A stretch of DNA of 64,000 nt from Mycolicibacterium komanii (GCF_001050035.1 NZ_CVTA01000055.1:186001-250000); one strand, 5' to 3'; positions 50,107-59,658 are shown, counted from the first letter of the stretch. Notes: a model not told the origin generated them from the letters alone. Translations and numbers: made by a program.

Positions 50107-51296
50107 TAGTTGTCCGGCGCCCCGGTCAGCACGCAGTGGGTGTGGCTGTAGATCGTCGGCATGCACTTGTTGCAGTGATCGCAGATCGACCGCACCGAGC
50201 TGTCCGCCTGGATGCGGTTGAGCAGATCCGGCTCGGCCAGCAGGGCGCGGCCCATCGCCACGAAGTCGAATCCCTCGGCCATCGCGAGGTCCATCGTCTC
50301 GCGATTGGTGATGCCGCCCAACAGGATCAGCGGCAGCTTCAGCTCGGCGCGGAACTGCCTGGCATGGCGTAACAGGAACGCCTCGCGGTAGGGGTACTCG
50401 CGCAGGAACTTCTTGCCGGTCATCCGGATGCCCCACCGGATCGGCGGTTTGAAGGCGTTGGCGAATTCCTTGACCGGCGCATCGCCGTGGAACAGATACA
50501 TCGGGTTGACCAGCGAGCTGCCCGCGGTCAGTTCGATGGCGTCCAGGCCGCCGTCCTCTTCCAGCCACTTCGCCGTCTGCAGCGACTCTTCGACGGTGAT
50601 GCCGCCGCGCACGCCGTCGGACATGGTGAGCTTGGCCGTCACCGCGATCGGGTTGCCCTCTTTCTCGACGGCCTGGCGGACGGCCCGCACGACGCCGCGC
50701 GCGACCTTGGCCCGGTTCTCCAGCGACCCGCCGAATTCATCGGTGCGGCGGTTGAGCAGCGGACTCAAGAACGAGCTGGCGAGATAGTTGTGGCCGAGGT
50801 GGATCTCGACCGCGTCGAACCCGGATTCGATCGCCAACCGCGCGGCGTTGGCATGCGCCTCGGTGACCTCGCGGATGTCGTCGCGCGTGGCCCTCTTCGC
50901 GAACCGCATCGACAGCGGATTGAAGAAGCGCACCGGCGCCAGCGCCTTGGCCTTGTTGGTCCGCGCGTTCGCGACAGGTCCCGCGTGGCCGATTTGCGCG
51001 CTGATCGCCGCGCCCTCGGCGTGGATCGCTTCGGTCAGCCTCTTCAGCCCCGGCACGGCCTCCGGCCGCATCCAGATCTGCCAGCCGTCGGTGCGTCCGC
51101 CGGGGGCGACCGCGCAGTAGGCGACCGTCGTCATGCCGACCCCGCCCGCGGCGGGCAGCCGGTGGTAGTTGATCAACTCGTCGGTGACGAGCGCGTTCGG
51201 CGTCGATGCCTCGAACGTCGCCGCCTTGATGATCCGGTTGCGCAGCGTCACCGGGCCGAGCTTGGCCGGGGTGAACACATTGGGCTGAGTGTTCAT
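50073..51296 (-). CDS. NADH:flavin oxidoreductase, old yellow enzyme family (Rv3359-like)
   Basis: The 407-residue TIM-barrel FMN enzyme has [10 protein letters not shown] and [21 protein letters not shown], both typical of the 2,4-dienoyl-CoA reductase/OYE group. Four Cys residues near the C-terminus ([19 protein letters not shown]) may hold an iron-sulfur cluster, although the sequence then ends without the FAD/NAD domain of the longer family members. ATG 51296 starts the family N-terminus [20 protein letters not shown]. It is divergent from folD. The substrate is unknown. Confidence 0.88.
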   Translation of the reverse strand: MNTQPNVFTPAKLGPVTLRNRIIKAATFEASTPNALVTDELINYHRLPAAGGVGMTTVAYCAVAPGGRTDGWQIWMRPEAVPGLKRLTEAIHAEGAAISAQIGHAGPVANARTNKAKALAPVRFFNPLSMRFAKRATRDDIREVTEAHANAARLAIESGFDAVEIHLGHNYLASSFLSPLLNRRTDEFGGSLENRAKVARGVVRAVRQAVEKEGNPIAVTAKLTMSDGVRGGITVEESLQTAKWLEEDGGLDAIELTAGSSLVNPMYLFHGDAPVKEFANAFKPPIRWGIRMTGKKFLREYPYREAFLLRHARQFRAELKLPLILLGGITNRETMDLAMAEGFDFVAMGRALLAEPDLLNRIQADSSVRSICDHCNKCMPTIYSHTHCVLTGAPDNYQPSTAGRGST

Positions 51297-51311
51297 AGAC
51301 AGCGAGCATGC

Positions 51312-51317
51312 CAGACT
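51312..51317 (+). promoter_or_regulatory. -10 element of folD
   Basis: CAGACT lies seven bases before the GTG at 51325 and supports a leaderless start there. Confidence 0.4.
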
Positions 51318-51324
51318 GAGACCC

Positions 51325-52182
51325 GTGGGTGCGATCACACTGGACGGTAAGGCCACGCGCGACGAGATCTTCGTCGACCTCAAGGAACGGGTTGCGGCAC
51401 TGACCGCGGCGGGACGCACGCCGGGACTGGGCACGGTGCTCGTCGGCGACGACCCCGGTTCCCACGCCTACGTACGCGGTAAGCACTCCGACTGCGCGAA
51501 GGTCGGCATCAACTCGATCCGCCGCGACCTGCCCGCCGACATCAGCCAGGCCACGCTCGACGAGACGATCGACGAGCTGAACGCCAACCCCGAGTGCACC
51601 GGTTACATCGTCCAGCTCCCTCTGCCCAAGCATCTGAACGAGAACTCCGCTCTCGAGCGCATCGACCCTGGCAAGGACGCCGACGGTCTGCATCCGACCA
51701 ACCTGGGTCGGCTGGTGCTCAACGAACCCGCCCCGCTGCCGTGCACCCCGCGGGGGATTGTGCACCTGCTGCGCCGCTACGAGGTGGAGATCGCCGGCGC
51801 GCACGTCGTGGTCATCGGTCGCGGCGTCACCGTCGGACGCCCGCTCGGGCTGCTGTTGACCCGGCGGTCGGAGAACGCGACGGTCACTTTGTGCCACACC
51901 GCAACTCGTCACCTGCCTGAGTTGGCCCGCGAGGCCGACATCATCATCGCCGCGGCGGGCATGCCGCACATGGTGACCGCCGAGATGGTGCGGCCCGGCG
52001 CGGCCGTCGTCGACGTCGGGGTCAGCCGCGACGAGAACGGCAAACTCGTGGGTGATGTCCACCCCGACGTCTGGGATGTCGCGGGCCACGTGTCACCCAA
52101 TCCGGGCGGTGTGGGCCCGCTGACGCGCGCGTTCCTGCTGACGAACGTGGTCGAGCGCGCGGAGGTACTGGCCGCGACGTGA
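51325..52182 (+). CDS. folD: methylenetetrahydrofolate dehydrogenase/cyclohydrolase
   Basis: The 285-residue bifunctional enzyme interconverts 5,10-methylene- and 10-formyl-tetrahydrofolate. The catalytic Tyr and Lys lie in [12 protein letters not shown], the folate-binding loop is [10 protein letters not shown], and the NADP site reads [28 protein letters not shown] closes the active site. It matches Rv3356c. The GTG start fits the family N-terminus (GAITLDGKA). The DUF3017 gene overlaps its stop by four bases. Confidence 0.95.
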   Translation: MGAITLDGKATRDEIFVDLKERVAALTAAGRTPGLGTVLVGDDPGSHAYVRGKHSDCAKVGINSIRRDLPADISQATLDETIDELNANPECTGYIVQLPLPKHLNENSALERIDPGKDADGLHPTNLGRLVLNEPAPLPCTPRGIVHLLRRYEVEIAGAHVVVIGRGVTVGRPLGLLLTRRSENATVTLCHTATRHLPELAREADIIIAAAGMPHMVTAEMVRPGAAVVDVGVSRDENGKLVGDVHPDVWDVAGHVSPNPGGVGPLTRAFLLTNVVERAEVLAAT

Positions 52183-52472
52183 CGCCAAAGGAGTTCGCGC
52201 GCAAGGTTTTCGCCGGGCAATGGCCGTTCTGGTCGGTCGGCCTGATCTTCGCCGCCGCGTTCGTCCTGGTGGTCGCGGGCTATTGGCGACGCGGCGCGCT
52301 CGTGATGGCGATCGGGGTCGGCGTGGCGGCGGCGTTGCGGCTGCTGCTGAGCGACGACCGCGCCGGACTGCTCGCGGTGCGCAGTCGCGGCGTTGACTTC
52401 GTCACGACCGCCGTCGTCAGCGCCACGATGCTCTACATCGCCTGGACCATCGACCCGTTGGGCACCAGCTGA
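52179..52472 (+). CDS. DUF3017 membrane protein (Rv3355c-like)
   Basis: The 97-residue protein has three hydrophobic segments, near residues 18-36, 40-57 and 74-90, and matches Rv3355c, which also follows folD. The GTG start overlaps the folD stop (GTGA), so the two are translationally coupled. It has no known function. Confidence 0.85.
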   Translation: MTPKEFARKVFAGQWPFWSVGLIFAAAFVLVVAGYWRRGALVMAIGVGVAAALRLLLSDDRAGLLAVRSRGVDFVTTAVVSATMLYIAWTIDPLGTS

Positions 52473-52483
52473 TTCACGGGAAG

Positions 52484-52515
52484 TTGCCCGATATGCAATC
52501 TTGCACGGTGGGCAA
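52484..52515. promoter_or_regulatory. nested inverted repeats before the TetR/monooxygenase operon
   Basis: TTGCCC (52484-52489) and GGGCAA (52510-52515) are arranged around the inner palindrome TGCAATCTTGCA (52494-52505), and both share one centre. This 32-bp dyad ends ten bases before the -10 TACTGT (52525-52530). It is probably the operator of the TetR protein encoded next. Confidence 0.6.
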
Positions 52516-52524
52516 GTTTTCGCT

Positions 52525-52530
52525 TACTGT
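52525..52530 (+). promoter_or_regulatory. -10 element of the TetR/monooxygenase operon
   Basis: TACTGT lies six bases before the ATG at 52537, predicting a leaderless mRNA. Confidence 0.55.
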
Positions 52531-52536
52531 GGTCGC

Positions 52537-53154
52537 ATGGCCGGACTTCGGGAGCGCAAGAAGCTCGACACCAGACGCGCGCTGAGCGACGCCGCGCTCA
52601 AACTCGCGTTGGAGCGTGGTTTCGACGGTGTGACCCGCGAGGCGATCGCCGACCTGGCCGGCGTATCGCTACGCACCTTCAACAATTACTTCAACGGGAA
52701 GTACGAGGCGCTGGCCTATCGCCAGACCGAACGGCTACGCCGCAGCATCGCCGTGCTGCGCGACCGGCCCACCGACGAACCGCTGTGGACGTCGATCACC
52801 GAGTCCGTGCTCTCACCGCTGGAAGAGGACATGGGCGAAGCCGACGCCGCGGAGCACCGGATACCCAGCCGTGAAGAGTTCGCCGAGATACGAAAACTTC
52901 TGATGCGGCCCGAAATTCGCGACGCGGTGTCGAGGGAACTGTTCGACGAGTGGATGGAGGTGGTCGCCGAGCGCACGGGCACCGACCCGCACCGCGACAT
53001 GTACCCGCGGCTCGTCGCGGCCGTCGTGCGCGCCGTCGGCGACGCGGCCACCGAGATCTACGTGCGTGCCGATCCGCCGGTGCCGATCACGACGTTGGTG
53101 CGTGCGGGATTCGCGGAAGTGGTCGCGGGACTACCGGATCCGAGCAAGTCATGA
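52537..53154 (+). CDS. TetR-family transcriptional regulator of the monooxygenase operon
   Basis: The 205-residue protein starts RERKKLDTRRALSDAALKLALERGFDG and has the helix-turn-helix VTREAIADLAGVSLRTFNNYF near residues 35-55, followed by the helical ligand-binding part. It precedes an FAD monooxygenase gene with an ATGA overlap and follows a strong palindrome, so it probably represses its own operon and is released by the monooxygenase substrate or a related compound. Confidence 0.92.
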   Translation: MAGLRERKKLDTRRALSDAALKLALERGFDGVTREAIADLAGVSLRTFNNYFNGKYEALAYRQTERLRRSIAVLRDRPTDEPLWTSITESVLSPLEEDMGEADAAEHRIPSREEFAEIRKLLMRPEIRDAVSRELFDEWMEVVAERTGTDPHRDMYPRLVAAVVRAVGDAATEIYVRADPPVPITTLVRAGFAEVVAGLPDPSKS

Positions 53155-54677
53155 CCGCCGAAAGCGTCGTGATCAGCGGAGCCGGCCCCAACGGACTGCT
53201 GCTGGCGTGCGAGCTCGCGCTGGCGGGGGTGCGCCCCGTGGTGCTCGACCGGCTACCGGCTCCGAGCGAGGAGCCCAAGGCCAACGGCCTTGTCGGTCAG
53301 GTGATCCGGCAGCTCGACATGCGAGGGCTCTACCACGCGTTCGGCGGCGAGGATGGACCGCCGCGTCCGGTGGCCGGCTGGCCGTTCGCGGGCATCGCGC
53401 TGAACTTTTCAGACATCGCGCCGAACCCGATGCGCGCGTTGCTGATTCCGCAGCCGCGGCTCGTGCGGCTGTTGGAGAAGCACGCGCGCGGGCTCGGTGT
53501 TGACATCCGGTGGGGGCACGAGCTGATCGACCTCGAACCGGGCCCCGAGTCCGCTTCGGTGACGGTCGCGGTCGAGGGGGAGACCTACAACCTGCGCACG
53601 CGCTACCTGGTCGGCGCCGACGGCGGACGCAGCTTCGTCCGTAAGCGTGCGGGGATCGGGTTTCCCGGGCACACGTCACCGATCGAGAGCCGCATCGCCC
53701 ATGTCGGACTGCCCGAGGAGTTGCTCGTTCCCGGTCAGGGATACGACATCCCCGGATTCGGTCGCCTGAAATACGGTTACAACCGCTTCGAGCACGGAAG
53801 CATCATCCTCTTCCCGCTCGAGCCCGACCGCCCGCTGCTCGGCACCGTCGAATACGGCAAGATGCGTCAAACCGCCGACGACGACATGACGCTCGACGAG
53901 CTGCGCGCCAGCATCCGCCGCATCATCGGGGTGGATGTTCCCTTGGACACGCCGAAAAGGGCGGGCCCGCACGCCCTTCGGCGGCTCGAGAACATCAACT
54001 CGCGTCAGGCCGACCGCTACCGGGCCGGCCGGGTGCTGCTACTCGGCGACGCGGCTCACGTGCATTCACCGATGGGAGGCCCGGGCCTGAACCTTGGGTT
54101 ACAGGATGCGGTGAACCTCGGCTGGAAGCTGGCGGCCGTCGTCAACGGCTGGCATTCCGATGATCTGCTTGACACCTACCAGGCCGAGCGGTACCCGGTC
54201 GGCGAACGCGTGATGATGCACTCGCAGGCGCAACTTGCGCTGTCGGCGCCGGGGCCCGACGTCGAAGCCCTGCGGACGCTGTTCGGCGAACTGATCCAAC
54301 AGCGCGGTGTCGCAAAGCATCTCGCACATCTGCTGGCCGGCTCGGACGTGCGCTACGACGTCGGTGACGACCATCCGCTCTCGGGGCGGATGGCGCCGGA
54401 GTTGGCGCTCGCCGACGGCCGTCGCCTCGCCGAACTCCTGCACCGCGGCCGTGCGGTGCTGCTCGACCTCGACGGCGGGGCCGCGGCGGCCGTCGCCGAA
54501 CCGTGGGCCGAGCGCGTCGACCCGATCACCGCCGCGGCGGAAGAGCCGCCCGCCGCGGCCGTGCTGGTCCGGCCCGACGGCTATGTCGCGTGGGCCGCTG
54601 AGCGTTTCGACGATGGCGGGTCCGACGCGCTGCGGGCGGCGCTCACGCGCTGGTTCGGCGACCCGCGCCGAACGTGA
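53151..54677 (+). CDS. FAD-dependent aromatic monooxygenase (group A)
   Basis: The 508-residue flavoprotein has the Rossmann GAGPNG near residue 11, the middle motif YLVGADGGRSFVRK with the DG pair, and LLLGDAAHVHSPMGGPGLNLGLQDAVNLGWKL with the GD motif. A C-terminal thioredoxin-like domain follows from residue 390. This plan is shared by phenol, MhpA-type and rifampicin monooxygenases. The ligand and substrate are unknown; the linked TetR regulator suggests a xenobiotic or antibiotic. ATG 53151 overlaps the TetR stop. Confidence 0.9.
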   Translation: MTAESVVISGAGPNGLLLACELALAGVRPVVLDRLPAPSEEPKANGLVGQVIRQLDMRGLYHAFGGEDGPPRPVAGWPFAGIALNFSDIAPNPMRALLIPQPRLVRLLEKHARGLGVDIRWGHELIDLEPGPESASVTVAVEGETYNLRTRYLVGADGGRSFVRKRAGIGFPGHTSPIESRIAHVGLPEELLVPGQGYDIPGFGRLKYGYNRFEHGSIILFPLEPDRPLLGTVEYGKMRQTADDDMTLDELRASIRRIIGVDVPLDTPKRAGPHALRRLENINSRQADRYRAGRVLLLGDAAHVHSPMGGPGLNLGLQDAVNLGWKLAAVVNGWHSDDLLDTYQAERYPVGERVMMHSQAQLALSAPGPDVEALRTLFGELIQQRGVAKHLAHLLAGSDVRYDVGDDHPLSGRMAPELALADGRRLAELLHRGRAVLLDLDGGAAAAVAEPWAERVDPITAAAEEPPAAAVLVRPDGYVAWAAERFDDGGSDALRAALTRWFGDPRRT

Positions 54678-54678
54678 G

Positions 54679-55287
54679 CTAGGGCTGGTCGCGGAACAGG
54701 CCCGAGATCAACGCGCGGGCCACCACCCCAGCGTCGCGGCGCGCCCGGTCGGGGTCGTCGGCCGACGCGATGAGCAGGGCGGCCTCGTCGAGGGCGCCGA
54801 TGATCATCGATGCGAGCGTGTCGACGGGAAGGTCGACGAGCTCGCCCGCGGCCACCGCGGCGCGTAGTCGCTCGCGGATCACCGCCAGGTAGTTGCGGTT
54901 GTCGATCTCGCGCATCTGAGCGAAACCGAGTGCGGAGGGAGCGTCGAGGACGCTGATGCGCGCCACCGCTGGGTCGAGGCAGCCGTCGAGGAACCGCTCG
55001 CAGCCGGCCTCGAGTTGGCGGCGCACCGTCGGTTCGGCGAGCGCGGCCGGGATCACCGCGTCCGCCAGCCCGCGCTCGACGTCCTCGTACACCGCCCGGA
55101 ACACCGCCTCCTTGGTGGGGAAGTGGTAATAGAGCGCGTTGCGGGTGACGTCGGCGGCCCGCGCGATGTCACCGGTCGAGACGGCGGCGTACCCGCGTTC
55201 GACGAACAGGATCCGTGCGGCGGCGACCAGCGCCGCCCGCGTCGTTTCGCTGCGCATTGCACGCCCGTCCGCCGCTTCGCCCGCCAC
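54679..55287 (-). CDS. TetR-family transcriptional regulator
   Basis: The 202-residue protein has the helix-turn-helix TGDIARAADVTRNALYYHF near residues 38-56. The GTG start at 55287 has TAAATT six bases upstream, giving a leaderless mRNA; ATG 55257 is an alternative. It is divergent from an alpha/beta hydrolase-like gene, with a short palindrome between the starts, so that gene is the likely target. It converges on the monooxygenase gene with a one-base gap. Confidence 0.88.
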   Translation of the reverse strand: MAGEAADGRAMRSETTRAALVAAARILFVERGYAAVSTGDIARAADVTRNALYYHFPTKEAVFRAVYEDVERGLADAVIPAALAEPTVRRQLEAGCERFLDGCLDPAVARISVLDAPSALGFAQMREIDNRNYLAVIRERLRAAVAAGELVDLPVDTLASMIIGALDEAALLIASADDPDRARRDAGVVARALISGLFRDQP

Positions 55288-55293
55288 CGAAGA

Positions 55294-55299
55294 AATTTA
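55294..55299 (-). promoter_or_regulatory. -10 element of the TetR gene
   Basis: Reading the minus strand, TAAATT lies six bases before the GTG at 55287. Confidence 0.5.
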
Positions 55300-55341
55300 A
55301 CAGGCTGCATGTATTGCGGAACGGGGGATGACGCTGTTTGA

Positions 55342-55354
55342 ATACAGGTTGTAT
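55342..55354. promoter_or_regulatory. palindrome at the start of the hydrolase-like gene
   Basis: ATACA and TGTAT flank GGT. The site overlaps the ATG at 55353 and could be an operator for the divergent TetR protein. Confidence 0.35.
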
Positions 55355-56231
55355 GGATACTTTCGCACCGCTTCACCATCGCCGTACCGTCGACATCCCC
55401 GCCGGCACGATCGGCGTCCGCGAGGCCGGGCAGGGGGAGCCGGTCCTGTTCATCCACGGTGTGGTTGCCAACGGCGTGGCCTGGCGCAACGTTGTACGCC
55501 CGCTGAGTCGTCGCGCCCGCTGTATCGCTCCGGACTGGCCGTTGGGGTCGCATCAACCGGCCCTGCCGTCGGCGGACCTCACGCTGCCGGGCCTGGCGCG
55601 CATGGTCGTCGACGTGCTGGACGCCCTGGGACTCGACGAGGCCGTCGTCGTCGGCAACGGCTACGGCGGCGACATCGCCCAGGTGGTGGCCGCCGAGTAC
55701 CCGCATCGGGTGAAGGCTCTGGTGCTGGCCGCCACCAACGCTTTCGACTCCGATCCGGCCCCGACTAAGGTGCTGCGCGGGCTGACCGCGGTGCGGGGTG
55801 CGGGCAAGCTGCAGGCGCTGGCCATGCGAAGCCGATTGATGCAGCGGCAGTGGTTCACCTACGGCGGTGTCACCAAACGGGCGATCCCGCCGGACGTCAT
55901 GCAGTCATACCTGACACCGCTGTGGCGGGATCGGCTCGTCCGCAACGACTTCCGCCGTTTCATGGCTGGGCTGTCGCCGCGTTACCTCGCGGAGTACTCG
56001 CCGCGGCTCGCCGACTTCGAGCGCCCAGCGCTGCTCGTGTGGCCGACCGAGGAGCGGTTCTTTCCCGCCGCCAACACGCGACGGCTCGCCGAGATCATGG
56101 GCAACGCAAGGCTTGTCACCGTCGACGACTGCTACAGCTGGATCCCCGAAGACCAGCCCGCGGTGTTCGCCGACCTGCTGGACGATTTCCTGTCGGCGCT
56201 CAGGCCAGCGAAGCGCGGATGCACACCGTGA
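55353..56231 (+). CDS. alpha/beta hydrolase-fold protein lacking the catalytic nucleophile
   Basis: The 292-residue protein aligns with the epoxide hydrolase/haloalkane dehalogenase branch of the alpha/beta hydrolases: HGVVANGVAWRN oxyanion region, a helical cap and a C-terminal strand. The nucleophile elbow reads GNGYGG with Gly103 where Ser or Asp is required, and the usual His position reads CYSWIPED with no His. It is therefore unlikely to be a normal hydrolase. It may bind a ligand, or use another mechanism. ATG 55353 is preferred to an in-frame TTG at 55338. It is probably controlled by the divergent TetR protein. Confidence 0.75.
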   Translation: MDTFAPLHHRRTVDIPAGTIGVREAGQGEPVLFIHGVVANGVAWRNVVRPLSRRARCIAPDWPLGSHQPALPSADLTLPGLARMVVDVLDALGLDEAVVVGNGYGGDIAQVVAAEYPHRVKALVLAATNAFDSDPAPTKVLRGLTAVRGAGKLQALAMRSRLMQRQWFTYGGVTKRAIPPDVMQSYLTPLWRDRLVRNDFRRFMAGLSPRYLAEYSPRLADFERPALLVWPTEERFFPAANTRRLAEIMGNARLVTVDDCYSWIPEDQPAVFADLLDDFLSALRPAKRGCTP

Positions 56232-56931
56232 CGTACGGCAGCGCGAGCCCCGTCGAGTTGGCCAGCGCCGGGTGGGTCGACAACAGCTCGCGCACCCGGT
56301 CCAGCGTCCTGGTGCGGACCTTCTCCGGTGACGTGATGCAGTAGCTGCGCGACGCGACCAGGTCGATAAGCGCTTGCGGGGTCAGGTAACTGGTCCACTC
56401 GACCTGATGGCGTTCGACACCGGTGAACGGTTCGGGCAGCGACACGGTGTTACTGAACGGGTCGTGCTCGTGGCCGATGATGCGGCCGAGGTCCTTCACC
56501 CAGCCCAGCCGCTCGTCGCGGGTGTTCCACACCAGACCGAGCCGGCCGCCGGGCCGCAACACGCGCGCCACCTCCTTGACCGCGCGCTCGGGATCGAACC
56601 AGTGCCACGCCTGGGCCACCAGAACGGTGTCCACGCTGTCGTCGGGCAGCGGGATCTCCTCGGCGGTGCCGAGAAGCGCAGGTGTCTCGGGCAGCGAACT
56701 GCTCAGCAGCTCAAGCATTTCCGGGATCGGGTCGACCGCCACGACATCGAGGCCGCGCTCGACGAGGCGCGTGGTCAGCTTGCCAGTGCCCGCGCCGAGG
56801 TCGAGCACCTTGGAGGCATCCGATGCCAATAGCCAGTCGATCGCCTCGGGTGGATACGACGGCCGACCGCGTTCGTAGGCCGCGGCTTCCGCGCCGAACG
56901 ACAGCGAGCGATCGCGTTCCGGCCCGCTCAC
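56200..56931 (-). CDS. class I SAM-dependent methyltransferase (Rv3342-like)
   Basis: The 243-residue protein has the RSLSFGAEAAAYERGRPSYP start, motif I VLDLGAGTGKLT near residue 42 and AVDPIPEMLELL, and the AWHWFDPERAVKEVARVLRPGG region. It matches Rv3342, which neighbours metX in M. tuberculosis as here. The substrate is unknown. It overlaps the end of the convergent hydrolase-like gene by 32 bases and lies seven bases upstream of metX's stop. Confidence 0.88.
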   Translation of the reverse strand: MSGPERDRSLSFGAEAAAYERGRPSYPPEAIDWLLASDASKVLDLGAGTGKLTTRLVERGLDVVAVDPIPEMLELLSSSLPETPALLGTAEEIPLPDDSVDTVLVAQAWHWFDPERAVKEVARVLRPGGRLGLVWNTRDERLGWVKDLGRIIGHEHDPFSNTVSLPEPFTGVERHQVEWTSYLTPQALIDLVASRSYCITSPEKVRTRTLDRVRELLSTHPALANSTGLALPYVTVCIRASLA

Positions 56932-56938
56932 CGCGCCA

Positions 56939-58072
56939 TCATTTCGCAGCCAGCTCCAGCGTTCGGCGGATCAGCTTGTACACCGCGTCCGTCTCCACCA
57001 GAAAGCCGTCATGGCCGTAGATCGAGTCCACGACATCCAAACCGGCGCAGCCCGGCAACAATTCGGCCAACTCCTCCTGCAGCCGCAGCGGATAGAGCCG
57101 ATCCGAGGTGATGCCGCCGACCACCGCAGGCACCGGGCAGCCACGCAACGCGGCCTCGACACCTCCGCGGCCGCGACCGACGTCGTGACCGGACAGCGCC
57201 TCGGTGAGCGCCACGTACGTGCCGGCGTCGAACCGCGACACCAGCTTTCGGCCCTGGTGCTCCAGATAGCTCTGCACGGCGTAGCGGCCGCCGACCGCGG
57301 GGCCCTCACCGTCCTGCGGATCGTTGGCGAACCGGGTGTCGAGCTCTTCCTCGCCGCGATAGGTCAGATGGGCGAACCGGCGGGCGATCTCCATGCCGAC
57401 GTCGGGCGAGAGTCCGGTGCCGTAGTAGTCGCCGTTCTGCCAGTTCGGGTCGGCCTTGATCGCGGCGACCTGCGAGCACTGGGTGCCGATCTGGTCGGCG
57501 GTCGCACGCGCGCCGACGGCCATCACCAGCCCCGACCGCACCCGGTCCGGATGACCGACCATCCACTCGAGCGCCCGGGCGCCGCCAAGCGAGCCGCCCA
57601 TGACCGCGGCGACCTGGGTGATGCCGAACGCCTCCAGCGCGGCGATGTCGGCGCGAACCTGGTCCCGCACGGAGACGACCGGGAAGCGCGAACCCCACGC
57701 CTTGCCGTCGGGATGCAGCGAGCTCGGACCGGTGGAGCCGCGGCAGCCACCGAGCACGTTGGTCGCCACCGCGCACCAGCGGTCGGTGTCGATCGGCCCG
57801 CCGGGCCCCGCGACACCGTCCCACCAGCCTGGGGTCGGGTGGTCGGGTCCTGCCGGGCCGGTGATGTGCGAATCGCCGGTCAGCGCATGCAGCACGACGA
57901 CGACGTTGTCGCGCGTGGGCGACAGCTCGCCCCAGCGCTGCACGGCGATCGACACATCGTCGATGACCGCGCCGTTCTCCAGCGTCAGCGGGCCGATGTC
58001 GACCACGCCGATCTCACCTTCCGCGGGCAGGTTCAGGAGTGGCACCTCGACTTCCACATCGGAGAGGGTCAT
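56939..58072 (-). CDS. metX: homoserine O-acetyltransferase
   Basis: MetX transfers acetyl from acetyl-CoA to homoserine, making O-acetylhomoserine for direct sulfhydrylation by MetY. The 377-residue alpha/beta hydrolase-fold enzyme has the nucleophile elbow GGSLGG near residue 160 and the Asp/His pair with His in [12 protein letters not shown]. tuberculosis calls it metA (Rv3341). Its ATG overlaps the metY stop by one base (TGATG), so the pair forms one operon that is controlled by the SAM-IV riboswitch in front of metY. Confidence 0.95.
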   Translation of the reverse strand: MTLSDVEVEVPLLNLPAEGEIGVVDIGPLTLENGAVIDDVSIAVQRWGELSPTRDNVVVVLHALTGDSHITGPAGPDHPTPGWWDGVAGPGGPIDTDRWCAVATNVLGGCRGSTGPSSLHPDGKAWGSRFPVVSVRDQVRADIAALEAFGITQVAAVMGGSLGGARALEWMVGHPDRVRSGLVMAVGARATADQIGTQCSQVAAIKADPNWQNGDYYGTGLSPDVGMEIARRFAHLTYRGEEELDTRFANDPQDGEGPAVGGRYAVQSYLEHQGRKLVSRFDAGTYVALTEALSGHDVGRGRGGVEAALRGCPVPAVVGGITSDRLYPLRLQEELAELLPGCAGLDVVDSIYGHDGFLVETDAVYKLIRRTLELAAK

Positions 58073-59421
58073 CAGAACGCCGCCGTGGTGTTCGGATCGG
58101 TCTTCCCCGCGGAGCGCAGCGGCTTCGCCGCGGCGAAACCCTGCTCGAGGTCGGCGAGGATGTCGTCGATGCCCTCGATGCCGACCGCCAGGCGCACCAA
58201 ACCCGGCGTGACGCCGGTGGCCAGCTGCTCCTCCGGCGACAGCTGGGCATGCGTGGTGGACGCCGGATGGATGACCAGCGAGCGGACGTCGCCGATGTTG
58301 GCGACGTGGCTGTGCAGGGTCAGCGCGTTGACGAAGGCCTTGCCCGCGTCGACGCCGCCCGCCAGCTCGAACGCGAGCACAGCGCCGGTGCCCTTGGGCG
58401 CCAGCTTCTTTCCGAGTTCGTACCACGGGGACGACGGCAAGCCGGCGTAGTTCACCGAGATCACGTCGTCGTGGCCCTCGAGGTACTCGGCCACCTTCTG
58501 GGCGTTGGCGACGTGGCGCTCGACGCGCAGGCTCAGCGTCTCCAGGCCCTGGGCGATCAGGAAGGCGTTGAACGGCGACGCCGCCGAGCCCAGGTCACGC
58601 AGCAGCTGCACGCGTGCCTTGAGCGCGAAGGCCGGCGGACCCAGTTCGGCGAACACCACGCCGTGGTAGCTCGGATCGGGTTCGGTGAAGCCGGGGAACT
58701 TGCCGCTGGTCCAGTCGAACGTGCCGCCGTCGACGATGACGCCGGCGATCGCGGCGCCGTGCCCGCCCAGGTACTTGGTGGCCGAGTGCACGACGATGTC
58801 CGCGCCGTGGCGCAGCGGCTGGATCAGGTACGGGGTGGCGATGGTGTTGTCGACGATCAGCGGCACCCCGTTGTCGTGGGCGACCGCGGCGACGGTGGGG
58901 ATGTCGAGCACGTCGATCTTGGGGTTTGAGATCGTCTCGGCGAAGAACGCCTTGGTGTTGGGTCGCACGGCGGCACGCCAGGAGTCGGGGTCGTCGGGAT
59001 TCTCGACGAAGCTGACCTCGATGCCGATCTTCGGGAACGTGTAGTGGAACAGGTTGTACGTGCCGCCGTAGAGCCGCGGGCTGGACACGATGTGGTCACC
59101 CGTGTTGGCCAGGTTCAGGATCGCGAAGTGTTCGGCGGCCTGGCCGGAGGCCAGAAACAGCGCCGCAACGCCGCCCTCGAGCGCGGCGATGCGCTGCTCG
59201 ACGACGTCCTGCGTCGGGTTCATGATCCGGGTGTAGATGTTGCCGGGCTCGGCGAGGCCGAACAGCGCCGCGGCGTGATCGGTGCTGTTGAACGTGTACG
59301 ACGTGGTCTGATAAATCGGCAGCGCCCGCGCATTGGTGGCGGGGTCGGGCGTCTGACCGGCATGGACCTGCTTGGTCTCGAACGCCCACCGAGCGGTGGG
59401 GTCGGTGTCTTCGGTGCTCAT
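58072..59421 (-). CDS. metY: O-acetylhomoserine sulfhydrylase
   Basis: MetY condenses O-acetylhomoserine with sulfide to homocysteine using pyridoxal phosphate. The 449-residue protein belongs to the Cys/Met metabolism PLP family. The PLP Lys lies in [11 protein letters not shown] near residue 215, and the cofactor-stacking and phosphate contacts are in [11 protein letters not shown] and [18 protein letters not shown]. tuberculosis calls it metC (Rv3340). An AGGAG ribosome site precedes the ATG. A SAM-IV riboswitch covers the 5' untranslated region, so S-adenosylmethionine should repress it. Confidence 0.95.
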   Translation of the reverse strand: MSTEDTDPTARWAFETKQVHAGQTPDPATNARALPIYQTTSYTFNSTDHAAALFGLAEPGNIYTRIMNPTQDVVEQRIAALEGGVAALFLASGQAAEHFAILNLANTGDHIVSSPRLYGGTYNLFHYTFPKIGIEVSFVENPDDPDSWRAAVRPNTKAFFAETISNPKIDVLDIPTVAAVAHDNGVPLIVDNTIATPYLIQPLRHGADIVVHSATKYLGGHGAAIAGVIVDGGTFDWTSGKFPGFTEPDPSYHGVVFAELGPPAFALKARVQLLRDLGSAASPFNAFLIAQGLETLSLRVERHVANAQKVAEYLEGHDDVISVNYAGLPSSPWYELGKKLAPKGTGAVLAFELAGGVDAGKAFVNALTLHSHVANIGDVRSLVIHPASTTHAQLSPEEQLATGVTPGLVRLAVGIEGIDDILADLEQGFAAAKPLRSAGKTDPNTTAAF

Positions 59422-59508
59422 CGAATCTCCTGTTGTGAGGGGCCTGGAAGGGGCATTTCACGCACTCAGCGGTAACTGCGCACGCCGGACCTCCGCTGTC
59501 TTCTCTGG

Positions 59509-59528
59509 GGGCCCGTCACAACGGACCC
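59509..59528 (-). terminator. hairpin downstream of the SAM-IV aptamer
   Basis: GGGTCCGT pairs with ACGGGCCC around TGTG in the minus-strand transcript, an 8-bp stem with one G-U pair. It lies between the aptamer and metY and has no T-run, so it may be an expression-platform element and not a classical terminator. Confidence 0.4.
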
Positions 59529-59534
59529 GCGCTT

Positions 59535-59646
59535 GCCGGTAGCCGCTTCTCAGCGGGTACTCAACCTGGTCATCACCCGGGGCACCCCACCGCGGTTGGA
59601 GGGTTGCCGACCAGCAAGCCGGGGCTTGTCGCTGGCACTCATGACC
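59535..59646 (-). ncRNA. SAM-IV riboswitch
   Basis: The minus strand upstream of metY carries the SAM-IV aptamer known from actinobacteria. P1 pairs GGTCAT (59641-59646) with ATGACC (59568-59573). Inside lie the conserved GTGCCAGCGACAAGCCCC, the CTTGCTGG partner, GGCAACCCTCCAACC and GCGGTGGGGTGCCCCGGG. The trailing hairpin ACCCGCTGAGAAGCGGCT is also present. A -10 element TACGCT lies six bases before the first G of P1. It should lower metY-metX expression when S-adenosylmethionine is plentiful. The exact 3' edge is approximate. Confidence 0.92.
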
Positions 59647-59652
59647 GATGAG

Positions 59653-59658
59653 AGCGTA
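59653..59658 (-). promoter_or_regulatory. -10 element of the metY-metX operon
   Basis: TACGCT on the minus strand is followed after six bases by GGTCATGAG, the first strand of the SAM-IV aptamer, so transcription should begin with the riboswitch. Confidence 0.6.
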
